47,434 bases of DNA from an uncultured Bacilli bacterium (GTDB taxonomy: Bacteria; Bacillota_I; Bacilli_A; RF39; UBA660), in the NCBI GenBank assembly GCA_934085675.1, contig CAKOHH010000008.1, forward strand, positions 1 through 47,434. The letters are read 5' to 3'. The notes under the pieces are model-generated. The model was not told the DNA's origin, searched no databases, and worked only from the letters and a program-made list of their open reading frames with translations. The number at the start of each line of letters is the position of its first letter. The stretch's first letter is position 1. The position numbers and the translations under genes are program-made. Below, one piece after another: positions 27,032 through 35,230 of the stretch.

Positions 27032-27862
27032 CTACCATAGTTTCCAAAAAACTAAAAAAGTAATAAATAATGCTGTCACAAGAACACTTAAAAAAAGAAG
27101 CATATCCACATAACCATTACCACTTGTTAAACGATTACCATATTTTTGATAATAAGAAATTGCTTTTAAAAGCATATCTTCTTTATTTGGCTCTTCTTTA
27201 TTTATTCTAAAAAAGTTCAAAACATTGTCGTTTACTTTTTTTAAATCTATATCACTTAGTGCATTAATTTGATTAATGTTATACCCTAATACTTGATAAG
27301 CCACATAAGGATAAATTATACGTCTTTCTTCCTCTAAAGAAAAGTTATGATGCATTTCAAAGGCAATACTTTGAAAATAGGATTGTAGTTGATTAGCGTA
27401 ATTACCCAATAAAGGTAAATCTTTTTGGATATAAGGGTTAGGATTAGAGGAAATATATAAATAACTTTTAAATTCTTCTTCCAAAGAAATATCTAAATGC
27501 ATATTTTTTTCTTTCATTAAATACATTTCCATTAAGTATTTTTGAATCATCACCATGCCTTCATTAGGAATAACATTTTTAGTTAATGATTCTTGATATT
27601 TTAAAAAGGCATTTTTAAAATCTTCCACTTTTTCTTCAAGAAAGCCATATTTAGTTAAATTACCATCAAAGCCACCAAGGCTTTGTTCATTACGAGTAAT
27701 ATACGGATTAATAATATCTAATTCGCCATAAATATATATAAGAGTACGAATAGCCATCACGGGAAAAGTAGAAAACATTGGATTAGCAGGTGTTGCTTTG
27801 AATTTTAAATAATCTTCAATGGCTTTATTAATGACATCATTTATAAACGGTTTCCCAATCAT
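27032..27862 (-). CDS. hypothetical protein with C-terminal membrane anchor
   Basis: A protein of about 276 residues, mostly helical and soluble, with one hydrophobic segment at the very C-terminus (MLLFLSVLVTALFITFLVFW), so it is tail-anchored with its body in the cytoplasm. I recognise no family. ATG 27862 is preceded by AGGA at about twelve bases; a GTG nine bases earlier is too close to that site, so the start is uncertain by three codons. It sits between yunB and yutD, eight bases from yutD, and is likely co-transcribed with them. Confidence 0.6.
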   Translation of the reverse strand: MIGKPFINDVINKAIEDYLKFKATPANPMFSTFPVMAIRTLIYIYGELDIINPYITRNEQSLGGFDGNLTKYGFLEEKVEDFKNAFLKYQESLTKNVIPNEGMVMIQKYLMEMYLMKEKNMHLDISLEEEFKSYLYISSNPNPYIQKDLPLLGNYANQLQSYFQSIAFEMHHNFSLEEERRIIYPYVAYQVLGYNINQINALSDIDLKKVNDNVLNFFRINKEEPNKEDMLLKAISYYQKYGNRLTSGNGYVDMLLFLSVLVTALFITFLVFWKLW

Positions 27863-27900
27863 TCTATTCACTATCCTATCATAAGGGTATTATAGCACAT

Positions 27901-28599
27901 CTAATTTGGAAAATAAACCTCAAAAAATGCAGTTTTACTTTCCATAGAACCACCATAAAAATTAGGAACTTTTCCCTCTATTACACTAGAACTAATAAGA
28001 AGTTCATACTCTAATGTTTTCTTTTCTTTTTGAGAAGGGGTGATAATCTGATATCCTAATCTTACTTTTAGAACAACATTTAATAAAGCATTGTTAAGCC
28101 CATAATCGGTCACTTTAGTAGAAACATTTGTAAATACAGAATTTTCTAAATTCACAATTACAGGTATTTTAGGTCCTATTTGAGAAAGATAAACATTATC
28201 TAATAATTGACCAAAAGGGACTAAGAAAAGTAGCGAGGATTCATTCGTTTTAAAGTCTTTTTTTAAAGTAGAAGACAGTTCATCATAATTTTTTAAATGA
28301 TGATTTAAATATTCTGTTAAATGAGCTGAAATAGTATATACCTTGTTTAAATCATAATCCATACCGATAATCTCACCATTTTTATTTTCTTTAACTTCTA
28401 AAAGATTTAAATTTTCAGTCTCGGTCATAATTTTCTCATAGTCACTCGCGATACTTTCTAAATAATCATTCATTTTAATTTCTGTATAAGAGAGTAAAGG
28501 AGGCGTAGTATCATCACAAAACTGTTTAAACATTAAAATGGCTATTAAAATAATCAAGAAAATAATAAAAATATTGACTTTAAAACTATTTTTTTTCAT
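27901..28599 (-). CDS. yunB: sporulation protein YunB
   Basis: An N-terminal membrane segment (residues 8-26) is followed by a region rich in family features: VPFGQLLDNVYLSQIGPKIPV, then STKVTDYGLNNALLNVVLKV and a final VIEGKVPNFYGG. These match YunB, a protein needed for normal sporulation in Bacillus subtilis that acts in the mother cell. Length (232) is close to the usual. Its presence suggests that this lineage sporulates or recently did; no other unambiguous sporulation gene is in view apart from the YutH-like one. Confidence 0.8.
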   Translation of the reverse strand: MKKNSFKVNIFIIFLIILIAILMFKQFCDDTTPPLLSYTEIKMNDYLESIASDYEKIMTETENLNLLEVKENKNGEIIGMDYDLNKVYTISAHLTEYLNHHLKNYDELSSTLKKDFKTNESSLLFLVPFGQLLDNVYLSQIGPKIPVIVNLENSVFTNVSTKVTDYGLNNALLNVVLKVRLGYQIITPSQKEKKTLEYELLISSSVIEGKVPNFYGGSMESKTAFFEVYFPN

Positions 28600-28649
28600 A
28601 ATCCATTTTATGACAAAGAAAAAATAACTTTCGTTTAACTACTCGTTAT

Positions 28650-29498
28650 TTAAAATAAACCTAAATTCAAAAATTCATTTAAAAATAAGACAATACCTGC
28701 AATAATGGCTAATACAAGGAAAATAATAATAATTTTAACAAATATACTACTACCTCCTTCATCGACATCATCAAAATCTGCAAAATCCTTTTTACTAAAA
28801 GACATACTGTTCGTATAGAAAGAATCATCAACATCTTCATCAATAGCTTTTGATATTTCTTCTTTTTCTTTCTTCGTTTTTTCTTCTTCTAAAGAAGCCA
28901 TTTCATCGTTAAATTCTTTAGCTCCCGCGACAACAGTATTTTCATCACCTTTTAAATCACTTAAAATATTTAAGGGATTTAATTCTTCAGTTTCTTCTTC
29001 CATTTTTTCTTTAGCCTTATTTTGAACCTCATTTAGATTAATAGTATTAATTAGTTCTAAAAGTTCTTCTTTATTTTTCTTTGTTGTTTCTTTTTCTGAG
29101 GCTTCTAACTCTAAATTTTTTAAAATATCATATTGAGTATCACGAACCTTCTTTAATCTTTCTTCTTCGTAATCCACTTCTTTTTCTTGTCTTGCTGCCT
29201 CTAAAATAGAATTAATGTCGTATTCTCTTGTTTTTTCCATAACATATTCTTCATCGTCTGGTATATCCATTTTTAGACTACGTCTTTGAGGATCTTGATA
29301 ATTTTTTTCGAGGATTTCTTTTATCTTATCAATATCTATTTGAGAATTATTATCACCGATAACTTTGGCATTACTGGCAATATCAAAATTATCTAAATCG
29401 GTATTTTTCATTTCATCATATAAATTTCTGTTTTTAGCTACTCTTTTTGGTATAAAATCAGTAGGTTCGTCAAAACTTCTATCAACCCTTGTCATCAT
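28650..29498 (-). CDS. hypothetical tail-anchored charged coiled-coil protein
   Basis: A very acidic and charged protein of about 282 residues with long helical stretches (EAARQEKEVDYEEERLKK and EKMEEETEEL) and one C-terminal membrane helix (FVKIIIIFLVLAIIAGIVLF) followed by a short outside tail. It has no recognisable enzyme motif. AAAGGATAGTATTT precedes tandem ATG codons. A structural or adaptor role at the membrane, for example in division or envelope organisation, is only a guess. Confidence 0.6.
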   Translation of the reverse strand: MMTRVDRSFDEPTDFIPKRVAKNRNLYDEMKNTDLDNFDIASNAKVIGDNNSQIDIDKIKEILEKNYQDPQRRSLKMDIPDDEEYVMEKTREYDINSILEAARQEKEVDYEEERLKKVRDTQYDILKNLELEASEKETTKKNKEELLELINTINLNEVQNKAKEKMEEETEELNPLNILSDLKGDENTVVAGAKEFNDEMASLEEEKTKKEKEEISKAIDEDVDDSFYTNSMSFSKKDFADFDDVDEGGSSIFVKIIIIFLVLAIIAGIVLFLNEFLNLGLF

Positions 29499-29606
29499 AA
29501 ATACTATCCTTTCCTATTAAATATACCATATTTTCGCCCTTTTGCAAATATTCAAGTAGGCTTTTTAAAAACTTTGCGTTATAATAAGAAGCAAATGGAG
29601 GTTAGA

Positions 29607-29813
29607 ATGGAAAAAATTGAAATTAATAAAGATATTTGTCTTGGCTGTGGAGCTTGCTGTGGTATTGACGAAGAACATTTTGAATTTGGAGAAGACGGTT
29701 TTCCAGAAGTTAAAACTACTGAAAATTTAGAATCTGCAGATCTTATCTCAGCTATCGAGGCTTGTCCAGTTGGGGCAATCACTAAAGAAGAAGAGGAAGA
29801 AAAAAAGAACTAA
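29607..29813 (+). CDS. monocluster 4Fe-4S ferredoxin
   Basis: A 68-residue ferredoxin of the Bacillus type, carrying one 4Fe-4S cluster held by CLGCGAC near the N-terminus and the distant CPVGAI. It transfers electrons at low potential to unnamed partners. The very acidic middle and C-terminus (KEEEEEKKN) are usual. I start at ATG 29607, five bases after GGAGG; the frame is open upstream to 29574. A TATAAT at 29580-29585 is a likely -10. A strong hairpin terminator follows. Confidence 0.9.
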   Translation: MEKIEINKDICLGCGACCGIDEEHFEFGEDGFPEVKTTENLESADLISAIEACPVGAITKEEEEEKKN

Positions 29814-29834
29814 TCTCATTTTGAAAGATTAGTT
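29808..29834. terminator. terminator between ferredoxin and the convergent rluB-type gene
   Basis: AACTAATCT and AGATTAGTT form a 9-bp stem with T residues after it on the plus strand; the symmetry and A residues before it may let it serve both directions. Confidence 0.75.
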
Positions 29835-30545
29835 TTTTAATGCATACAATTTTTTTACTTCTTTAATAGATAACTTACGATATTCACCTGGTTTTAAATT
29901 GTCTAAAGTTAGAAAAGCATAAGTTTCTCTTTTTAATCTAATTACTTCATGATTAAAAGAAGAAAAAATCTTTTTAACAATGTGGTTACGTCCTTCAACG
30001 ATTCCAATCAAAACAGTTGAAGTATTTCCTTCTTTATTAATTTTTTTGATTTTTAAATAAGTAGGAATGACTTTTCTATCTTCAATCATAATACCTTTTT
30101 TTAATTTCATGAATTCAGAAGGTGTTAAAATACCTTCTATTTTAGCAGAATATATTTTTTCAACTTCATGAGAAGGATGCGTTAAAATATTAGTTAATTC
30201 TCCATCATTAGTAAGTAGAAGTAACCCAGTGGTATTATAATCTAATCTACCAATTGGATAAATACGACTTTTTGAAGGTATAAGAGAAACAACCGTATCT
30301 CTATCCTTATCATCTTTAACACTTGAAACCGTTTTAGTTGGTTTATATAAAAGATAATATTCTTTTTCTTCTTTGGCATTTAAAACATTACCGTCTATCA
30401 TAATTTCATCATCATAAGATACTTTCGTACCTAATTCCGTTATCTTCGTATTGTTAACGTAAACTTTGCCACTTTTAATATATTCTTCAGCCTTTCTTCT
30501 AGAACAAAAACCACTAGCGGCGATGACTTTCTGTAATCTCTCCAT
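29829..30545 (-). CDS. rluB: rRNA pseudouridine synthase, RsuA/RluB family
   Basis: This enzyme turns a specific uridine of rRNA into pseudouridine. It has an N-terminal S4 RNA-binding domain (RLQKVIAASGFCSRRKAEEYI) and a catalytic domain with GRLDYNTTGLLLLTNDG, whose Asp is catalytic, and GRNHIVKKIF near the C-terminus. The length of 238 residues is typical. GAGGTAAAAG precedes the ATG. Its start lies 32 bases inside the end of the RluA-type gene, so the two synthases are translationally coupled. Confidence 0.92.
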   Translation of the reverse strand: MERLQKVIAASGFCSRRKAEEYIKSGKVYVNNTKITELGTKVSYDDEIMIDGNVLNAKEEKEYYLLYKPTKTVSSVKDDKDRDTVVSLIPSKSRIYPIGRLDYNTTGLLLLTNDGELTNILTHPSHEVEKIYSAKIEGILTPSEFMKLKKGIMIEDRKVIPTYLKIKKINKEGNTSTVLIGIVEGRNHIVKKIFSSFNHEVIRLKRETYAFLTLDNLKPGEYRKLSIKEVKKLYALKN

Positions 30546-31209
30546 CTTTTACCTCACTTTCAAATATTTTTAAAAATTCTTTAGGAATTTTACTTTCAAC
30601 TGTCAAAGGTTCTTTACAATATGGAAGTTGTAAAGATAATTCATAAGCATGTAAACCTAGTCTTCCTAAAGGATTACTTTTAGCACCATATTTTTTATCA
30701 CCAATAATGGGATGGCCATATTCTTTTAAAGACACCCTGATTTGATGTTTACGTCCTGTTTTGATGGATATATCTAAAAGGGAATAGGCTTTTTTATGGT
30801 TTAAAGTTGTAAATTCTGTAATAGCAAGTTTACCTTTATTTTTATCAGTAACATGAACATTTAAAAATTTATCTTCTTGTAAATAATACTGTAAAGTCTT
30901 TTGTTTATCTTTAACATTTTTTTCGACAACGGCGATATATTTACGGTTTAAAGCTACCTTATCCCAATTGTTTTGCAAATAATTTTTCAATTCCTCATTC
31001 TTAGCAAATACAACAATACCCGAGGTATCCCTATCAAGCCGATTAACAATAAACACTTTATTTTTAGGATATTGTTTTTTTACATAAAGACTTGCTTCAT
31101 AATATAAACTGTTTTGCTTATTTTTCTCGGTTCCAATCGTTAGTTGTTTGCTAGGTTTAGAAACTATCAAGATATTTTTATCTTCATATAAAATATGTAT
31201 TTTTTTCAC
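30514..31209 (-). CDS. RluA-family pseudouridine synthase
   Basis: A compact 231-residue synthase without an S4 domain. It carries VNRLDRDTSGIVVFAKN with the catalytic Asp, RKYIAVVE, TGRKHQIRVSL and GDKKYGA, all landmarks of the RluA group. The RNA target cannot be told from sequence; short forms often modify 23S rRNA or tRNA. It overlaps the upstream transglycosylase gene by four bases (ATGA) and the downstream rluB-type gene by 32 bases. Confidence 0.9.
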   Translation of the reverse strand: MKKIHILYEDKNILIVSKPSKQLTIGTEKNKQNSLYYEASLYVKKQYPKNKVFIVNRLDRDTSGIVVFAKNEELKNYLQNNWDKVALNRKYIAVVEKNVKDKQKTLQYYLQEDKFLNVHVTDKNKGKLAITEFTTLNHKKAYSLLDISIKTGRKHQIRVSLKEYGHPIIGDKKYGAKSNPLGRLGLHAYELSLQLPYCKEPLTVESKIPKEFLKIFESEVKDGEITESHRR

Positions 31210-32435
31210 AATTTTGGACCTTCTTTCAAAATATGAGCGATATCATAATGTATTGTTTTACCATCTTTTAAAGTAATATTAAACCCATTTTCTAAATCAT
31301 CATCTGTAAAATAGGCGGCAATATGTCTTAAGTAAAACTCATCCCCTTCAGTAGGAATTCCATTAAAAAGTTCGTCATAACTTAAATTAGATGATATTTT
31401 ATAAGGTCCAGCGTTATAAGAAGCAGCTCCTAAAAATAAATCCTCTTTTAGATTCACTAAATAAGATAAATACAAAGCTGAGATGCGAATGTTATTTTTT
31501 ATCTTTTCCTCACTAGTACCATTTTTTAAATCACCAATCTTAATAATTTCATAGCCTTCTTTTTGTAAACGAATAGCTTGTCTTACTTCTTCTTGTTCAC
31601 TTTCGGAAAACTCGGAAAAATGTCCCATAGTATTAATGTCCGATACGGGATAATCATTGTAAAAAGAGCCAATAATATAAACTTTATCTTCGCCTACCAC
31701 TTCGCCATCTTTAATAACGGGAACCTTAAAACCATTGCCACCGCATATAGAATTAGTAAGCTGACCCGGATTAGCTTTTTCTTCATCATGTCTTTCTTGG
31801 GTAATAAGAGCCTTCATAAAAGAGGCATCCATACCATATCTTGTCGCATAAAAATCTATATAACTTCCTAGTTCTTCATTTGTTTCTTGTCTTTTTTCAA
31901 TACGATAACCAATAGTATTAATTTCAGGAATAGAAACATTTTCTACTTCATCATATATATTAGAAAAAGTTTCTTCAATAGGTGGAAGATTATTTGTTAC
32001 CTCTAACGGTACTTCTGTTTTTGTTTCTTCTAAAATTGTTGACTCTATCGGTAATGTTTCTTTATAACTTTCTTTTCTTAGCCTTAGATTATTTAAAAGA
32101 CTAGCGGTCATAATTAAGCCTAGAATCGCACGTAACAAAGCCTCTCTACCACTTATTATTTTGCATCTTTTATGCGAGACTAATTTTTTATTTCTTAATT
32201 TATCTTTTTCCGTTAACCTGTAATAGTTGCCGTGTCGATATTCATAAATGTGGATCTCGTTGGCAAATTCATAAGCAAATTGTCGATTACGGTATCTAAT
32301 AATCCGGTCCTTTTTGTAATATTCTAAAGAATCAACATCAATTTTGCCAACATAACGACTAAGTAATTTAAGGACATCATAATCTAAAGAAGTTAACTTT
32401 TTTCCATCTTCGGAAACTAGAGATATCCCTTTCAT
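31206..32435 (-). CDS. membrane-anchored lytic transglycosylase-like protein
   Basis: The first ~95 residues are basic and apparently cytoplasmic. A short hydrophobic segment (LLRAILGLIMTASLL) spans the membrane, and a spacer of acidic and Pro residues leads to an SLT/GEWL-type lysozyme-like domain: YATRYGMDASFMKALITQE near residue 210, with the catalytic Glu, and ASYNAGP near 345. Such enzymes cleave peptidoglycan glycan strands. I start at ATG 32435 behind GGTGAG. The unusual cytoplasmic N-terminal domain (LDYDVLKLLSRYVGKIDVDSL) may be regulatory. Confidence 0.78.
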   Translation of the reverse strand: MKGISLVSEDGKKLTSLDYDVLKLLSRYVGKIDVDSLEYYKKDRIIRYRNRQFAYEFANEIHIYEYRHGNYYRLTEKDKLRNKKLVSHKRCKIISGREALLRAILGLIMTASLLNNLRLRKESYKETLPIESTILEETKTEVPLEVTNNLPPIEETFSNIYDEVENVSIPEINTIGYRIEKRQETNEELGSYIDFYATRYGMDASFMKALITQERHDEEKANPGQLTNSICGGNGFKVPVIKDGEVVGEDKVYIIGSFYNDYPVSDINTMGHFSEFSESEQEEVRQAIRLQKEGYEIIKIGDLKNGTSEEKIKNNIRISALYLSYLVNLKEDLFLGAASYNAGPYKISSNLSYDELFNGIPTEGDEFYLRHIAAYFTDDDLENGFNITLKDGKTIHYDIAHILKEGPKL

Positions 32436-32436
32436 T

Positions 32437-32679
32437 TTACTCACCGTATTCTTCTAAAAATTTTTGGATTTCTGCTAATTCTTTCTCATCTGTAACATCT
32501 AGAAGTTCACCATCTTCATCGGTGGGATTATAACTAGAAACATAAATTTCATCAGTGTTATTTTCTGCTTCATAAATGACATAATATTTTTTTCTTTTTT
32601 CTGAAAACATTGTCGTAATAATATGGCAAAGAATACTTTGACCATCTTCATCTAAATAAAAAGTTTCTTTATTTTCCAT
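32437..32679 (-). CDS. DUF1292-family protein (YrzB-like)
   Basis: An acidic 80-residue protein with the DUF1292 pattern: a short first strand set (FYLDEDGQSILCHIITTMFS), KKYYVIYEAEN, then an acidic tail with VTDEKELAEIQKFLEEY. The family is common in Bacilli and uncharacterised. Its start overlaps the end of the PLP lyase gene by eleven bases, and the transglycosylase gene starts beside its stop, so it is inside one operon. Confidence 0.85.
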   Translation of the reverse strand: MENKETFYLDEDGQSILCHIITTMFSEKRKKYYVIYEAENNTDEIYVSSYNPTDEDGELLDVTDEKELAEIQKFLEEYGE

Positions 32680-33937
32680 TTTTTTCTTCCTTTTCTATAA
32701 TATTATTAATAGCCTTTAAAACCCCTAGTTTGGCCGTATCATAAGTTAATCCGCCTTGTAAATAAGCGTAGTATGGAGGTCTTATTGGTCCATCACAAGA
32801 AAGTTCAATACTAGAACCTTGCGTAAAAGCACCAGCAGCCATGATAACTTCATCATCATAACCAGGCATATTAACAGGTACAGGTGTTACAAAAGAATCA
32901 ATGGGGCTACCTGCTTGAATACCTTCACAAAACTGGCATAAATTTTCTTTATTTTGAAAAGCAATTGTTAAAACAATATCATTTCTTTTTTCATCGGAAA
33001 CTGGGTCTGTTTCAAAGCCTAACTTTTCAAGCATTAAAGAGGTTAATAAATTTATTTTTAAAGCACTCGCAACAACTGAAGGGGCCATAAAAATTCCTTG
33101 TAAAAAGCTTTTATTTGCTCCCAAGCTTGGTCCAACTTCCCTTCCTTCACCTGGTAAAGTAAGAGCCTCGGCAACAAGATCTACATATTCTTTTTTGCCA
33201 ACGACATATCCTCCATTAGAAGCAAGCCCCCCACCTAAATTTTTAATAAGTGAACCAACAACAATGTCGGCGCCCACTTCAATAGGTTCTTTTTTACTTA
33301 CCAATTCACAATAGCAATTATCAATCATAACAATAGTCGAAGGACTTATTTCTTTTATTAGGGAAATAACTTTAGAAACCTGTTCAATACTAAGACTTTT
33401 ACGATTGGAATATCCCCTACTACGTTGAATTTCAATTAGTTTAACTTTGTGTTGTTTTAAATAGGCCGAAATCACTTCATAGTCAAAATCATTATTTTTT
33501 AAGGCAATTTCATCATACAAAATGCCAAAACTTTTTAAAGAACTTGGATTATCTTTGATACCAATTACTTCATGTAAAGTATCATATGGCGTTCCTGTAA
33601 TAGATAACATTAAATCATTCGGACGTAAAAGACCAAATAAAGTTTTAGAAAGAGCATGAGAACCTGAAACAAATTGGTTTCTCGCTAAGGCACTTTCACT
33701 TTTAAAAATATCTTTATAAACATTTTCAATTGCATCTCTGCCCAAATCATCATAACCATATCCCGTTGTACTATTAAAATGACTTTCACTTACCTTCGCG
33801 TCCCAAAAAGCCTTCATAACTTTAGCAGAATTATATTCTTCTATCTCATCAATTTCTTGGGAAAGTTTCTTAAATTCATCTTGAACATTTTCATATAATT
33901 CATAAGTTTTAGGATTTAAATCTAAAAATTCTTTCAT
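32669..33937 (-). CDS. PLP-dependent methionine gamma-lyase family protein (YnbB-like)
   Basis: A fold-type I PLP enzyme of 422 residues, related to proteins annotated as aluminium resistance or methionine gamma-lyase family. The cofactor lysine lies in GSLIKNLGGGLASNGGYVVG near residue 232. FVSGSHALSKTLFGLLRPND and MIDNCYCELV are other cofactor-site segments, and RPPYYAYLQGGLTYDTAK is a family-specific end. The true substrate is not established. It overlaps the SDR gene by four bases, so it is co-translated with it. Confidence 0.88.
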   Translation of the reverse strand: MKEFLDLNPKTYELYENVQDEFKKLSQEIDEIEEYNSAKVMKAFWDAKVSESHFNSTTGYGYDDLGRDAIENVYKDIFKSESALARNQFVSGSHALSKTLFGLLRPNDLMLSITGTPYDTLHEVIGIKDNPSSLKSFGILYDEIALKNNDFDYEVISAYLKQHKVKLIEIQRSRGYSNRKSLSIEQVSKVISLIKEISPSTIVMIDNCYCELVSKKEPIEVGADIVVGSLIKNLGGGLASNGGYVVGKKEYVDLVAEALTLPGEGREVGPSLGANKSFLQGIFMAPSVVASALKINLLTSLMLEKLGFETDPVSDEKRNDIVLTIAFQNKENLCQFCEGIQAGSPIDSFVTPVPVNMPGYDDEVIMAAGAFTQGSSIELSCDGPIRPPYYAYLQGGLTYDTAKLGVLKAINNIIEKEEKNGK

Positions 33938-34584
33938 CTTATCACCTCAATTTTTCCTGTTTCATTAGTTGTCATATATTCTAACACTTTTGCTGTTGCT
34001 TTTGAAAGCGAAACAAAAGATAGTTTTTCTTTAATATCCTCTGGAAAATCATTCATAGGAGTATCTAACCACCCAAAACATAAAGTATTTATTTTTTTAT
34101 CTGGATATTCTCTTACAAATTCTTTTCCTAAAAAGTTTAAACCATTTTTAGAAATATCATACTCTAATGTTACCATATCATATTTATCAATCGCATTGTC
34201 TGAAGAAATATTTAAAACAACATCGACTGAATCAATAAGTTCTTTCATTAAAATAAAGGGGGCCACTAAGTTTACTTTTAAAACTTTCATCAAAGTATCA
34301 TAGTCTTTCTCATTCAAAGGACTTAAATGTTCTATGGCCGCATTATTAATTAAAATATCAACTTTTTGTTTTTTCATGAGCTTTCCAAAAGAAGTTACTT
34401 CTTTAAAGTCTTGAAAATCTGCTTTTACTAGCTCACATTGATGAGGATATTCTTTTTTCAAATTTAATAAAGAAGTAGCATTCTTACAATAATGTAAATA
34501 TACAAAATAATCATTTTTTAATAAGGCTTCAGCTAAATAAAGGCCTAAACCACCTGAAGCTCCGGTTAATAATACTTTTTTCAT
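33934..34584 (-). CDS. short-chain dehydrogenase/reductase
   Basis: A 216-residue SDR with the NAD(P)-binding TGASGGLG at residue 7, INNAA near 83, a serine in VLNISSDNA and the catalytic YDISK near 150. Substrate unknown. It overlaps its neighbours on both sides by four bases (ATGA type), within a chain running from the ArsC-like gene to the PLP lyase. It lacks a long C-terminal substrate lid, being somewhat shorter than most SDRs. Confidence 0.88.
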   Translation of the reverse strand: MKKVLLTGASGGLGLYLAEALLKNDYFVYLHYCKNATSLLNLKKEYPHQCELVKADFQDFKEVTSFGKLMKKQKVDILINNAAIEHLSPLNEKDYDTLMKVLKVNLVAPFILMKELIDSVDVVLNISSDNAIDKYDMVTLEYDISKNGLNFLGKEFVREYPDKKINTLCFGWLDTPMNDFPEDIKEKLSFVSLSKATAKVLEYMTTNETGKIEVIR

Positions 34585-34937
34585 AAAAGATCATACGCTT
34601 TTCTATCAAAACCAATAATTAACTTATCATTTAGAAAAAGAAGAGGTCTTTTAACAAGCATACCATGAGAACCTAAAAGCGTTATTTGTTCTTCTAAGGA
34701 CATATCACCTAGTTTGTCTTTTAAATGCAACTCCTTATATAAATTACCACTAGTATTAAATAACTTTTTAAGAGGAATTTGATAAGTATTTAACCAATTT
34801 TTAATTTCTTCTTTTGTAGGATTATTTTCTTTTATATCTCTTGTCTCTACCGAAATATTTTTTTCTTTTAATACTTGATAAGCCTTTTGACAAGTACTAC
34901 ATTTTGGATACCAAATAAATAAGTTCACAGCCACCAC
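34581..34937 (-). CDS. ArsC/Spx-family thioredoxin-fold protein
   Basis: A 118-residue protein of the arsenate reductase-like family. CSTCQKAYQVL near residue 13 gives the CxxC motif, then VETRDIKENNPTKEEI, and GMLVKRPLLFLNDKLIIGFD at the end holds the conserved Arg-Pro. CxxC occurs in both Spx and YffB-type members; the gene lies in a metabolic operon and lacks clear Spx RNA-polymerase contacts, so I cannot choose. Several GTG codons at 34937, 34934 and 34928 could start it after AAGGAA. Confidence 0.82.
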   Translation of the reverse strand: MVAVNLFIWYPKCSTCQKAYQVLKEKNISVETRDIKENNPTKEEIKNWLNTYQIPLKKLFNTSGNLYKELHLKDKLGDMSLEEQITLLGSHGMLVKRPLLFLNDKLIIGFDRKAYDLL

Positions 34938-34963
34938 TTCCTTTTCTTATTATAAAGGATAAA

Positions 34964-34994
34964 GAAAAAAAGTGCCACAAAAATATTGTAGCAC
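34964..34994 (-). terminator. terminator closing the polysaccharide gene cluster
   Basis: Minus strand GTGCTACAA and TTGTGGCAC form a 9-bp stem (one T-G pair, 5-base loop) followed by seven T. A T run on the other side may make it bidirectional. Confidence 0.8.
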
Positions 34995-35030
34995 GAATTT
35001 TTTTGAAGAAACTTTATGTTATAGTCTTTT

Positions 35031-35225
35031 CTAATCTCTATTAATCATAGCCAAAGCCACTAACAATATCATACCAATTATAAGAGCAAAAACAAAAATA
35101 TTAAAGACATCTTGACTCATGTACTGTAAGCAAAAATTTTGAATATTTTGCCAAATTGTTTTAAAAAAAGAGACTATAGGTTCCAAAAAATTTGATAATT
35201 CATCTTTTAGATTTAATATCATCAT
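35031..35225 (-). CDS. small single-pass membrane protein
   Basis: A 64-residue protein with an amphipathic N-terminal half (FLEPIVSFFKTIWQNIQNF) and one membrane helix (IFVFALIIGMILLVALAMI). No family recognised. AAGGTGAG lies eight bases before the first ATG, overlapping the stop of the upstream rhamnosyltransferase-like gene, so it is translated from that transcript. It may be a small accessory of the polysaccharide machinery. Confidence 0.6.
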   Translation of the reverse strand: MMILNLKDELSNFLEPIVSFFKTIWQNIQNFCLQYMSQDVFNIFVFALIIGMILLVALAMINRD

Positions 35226-35230
35226 TTATA

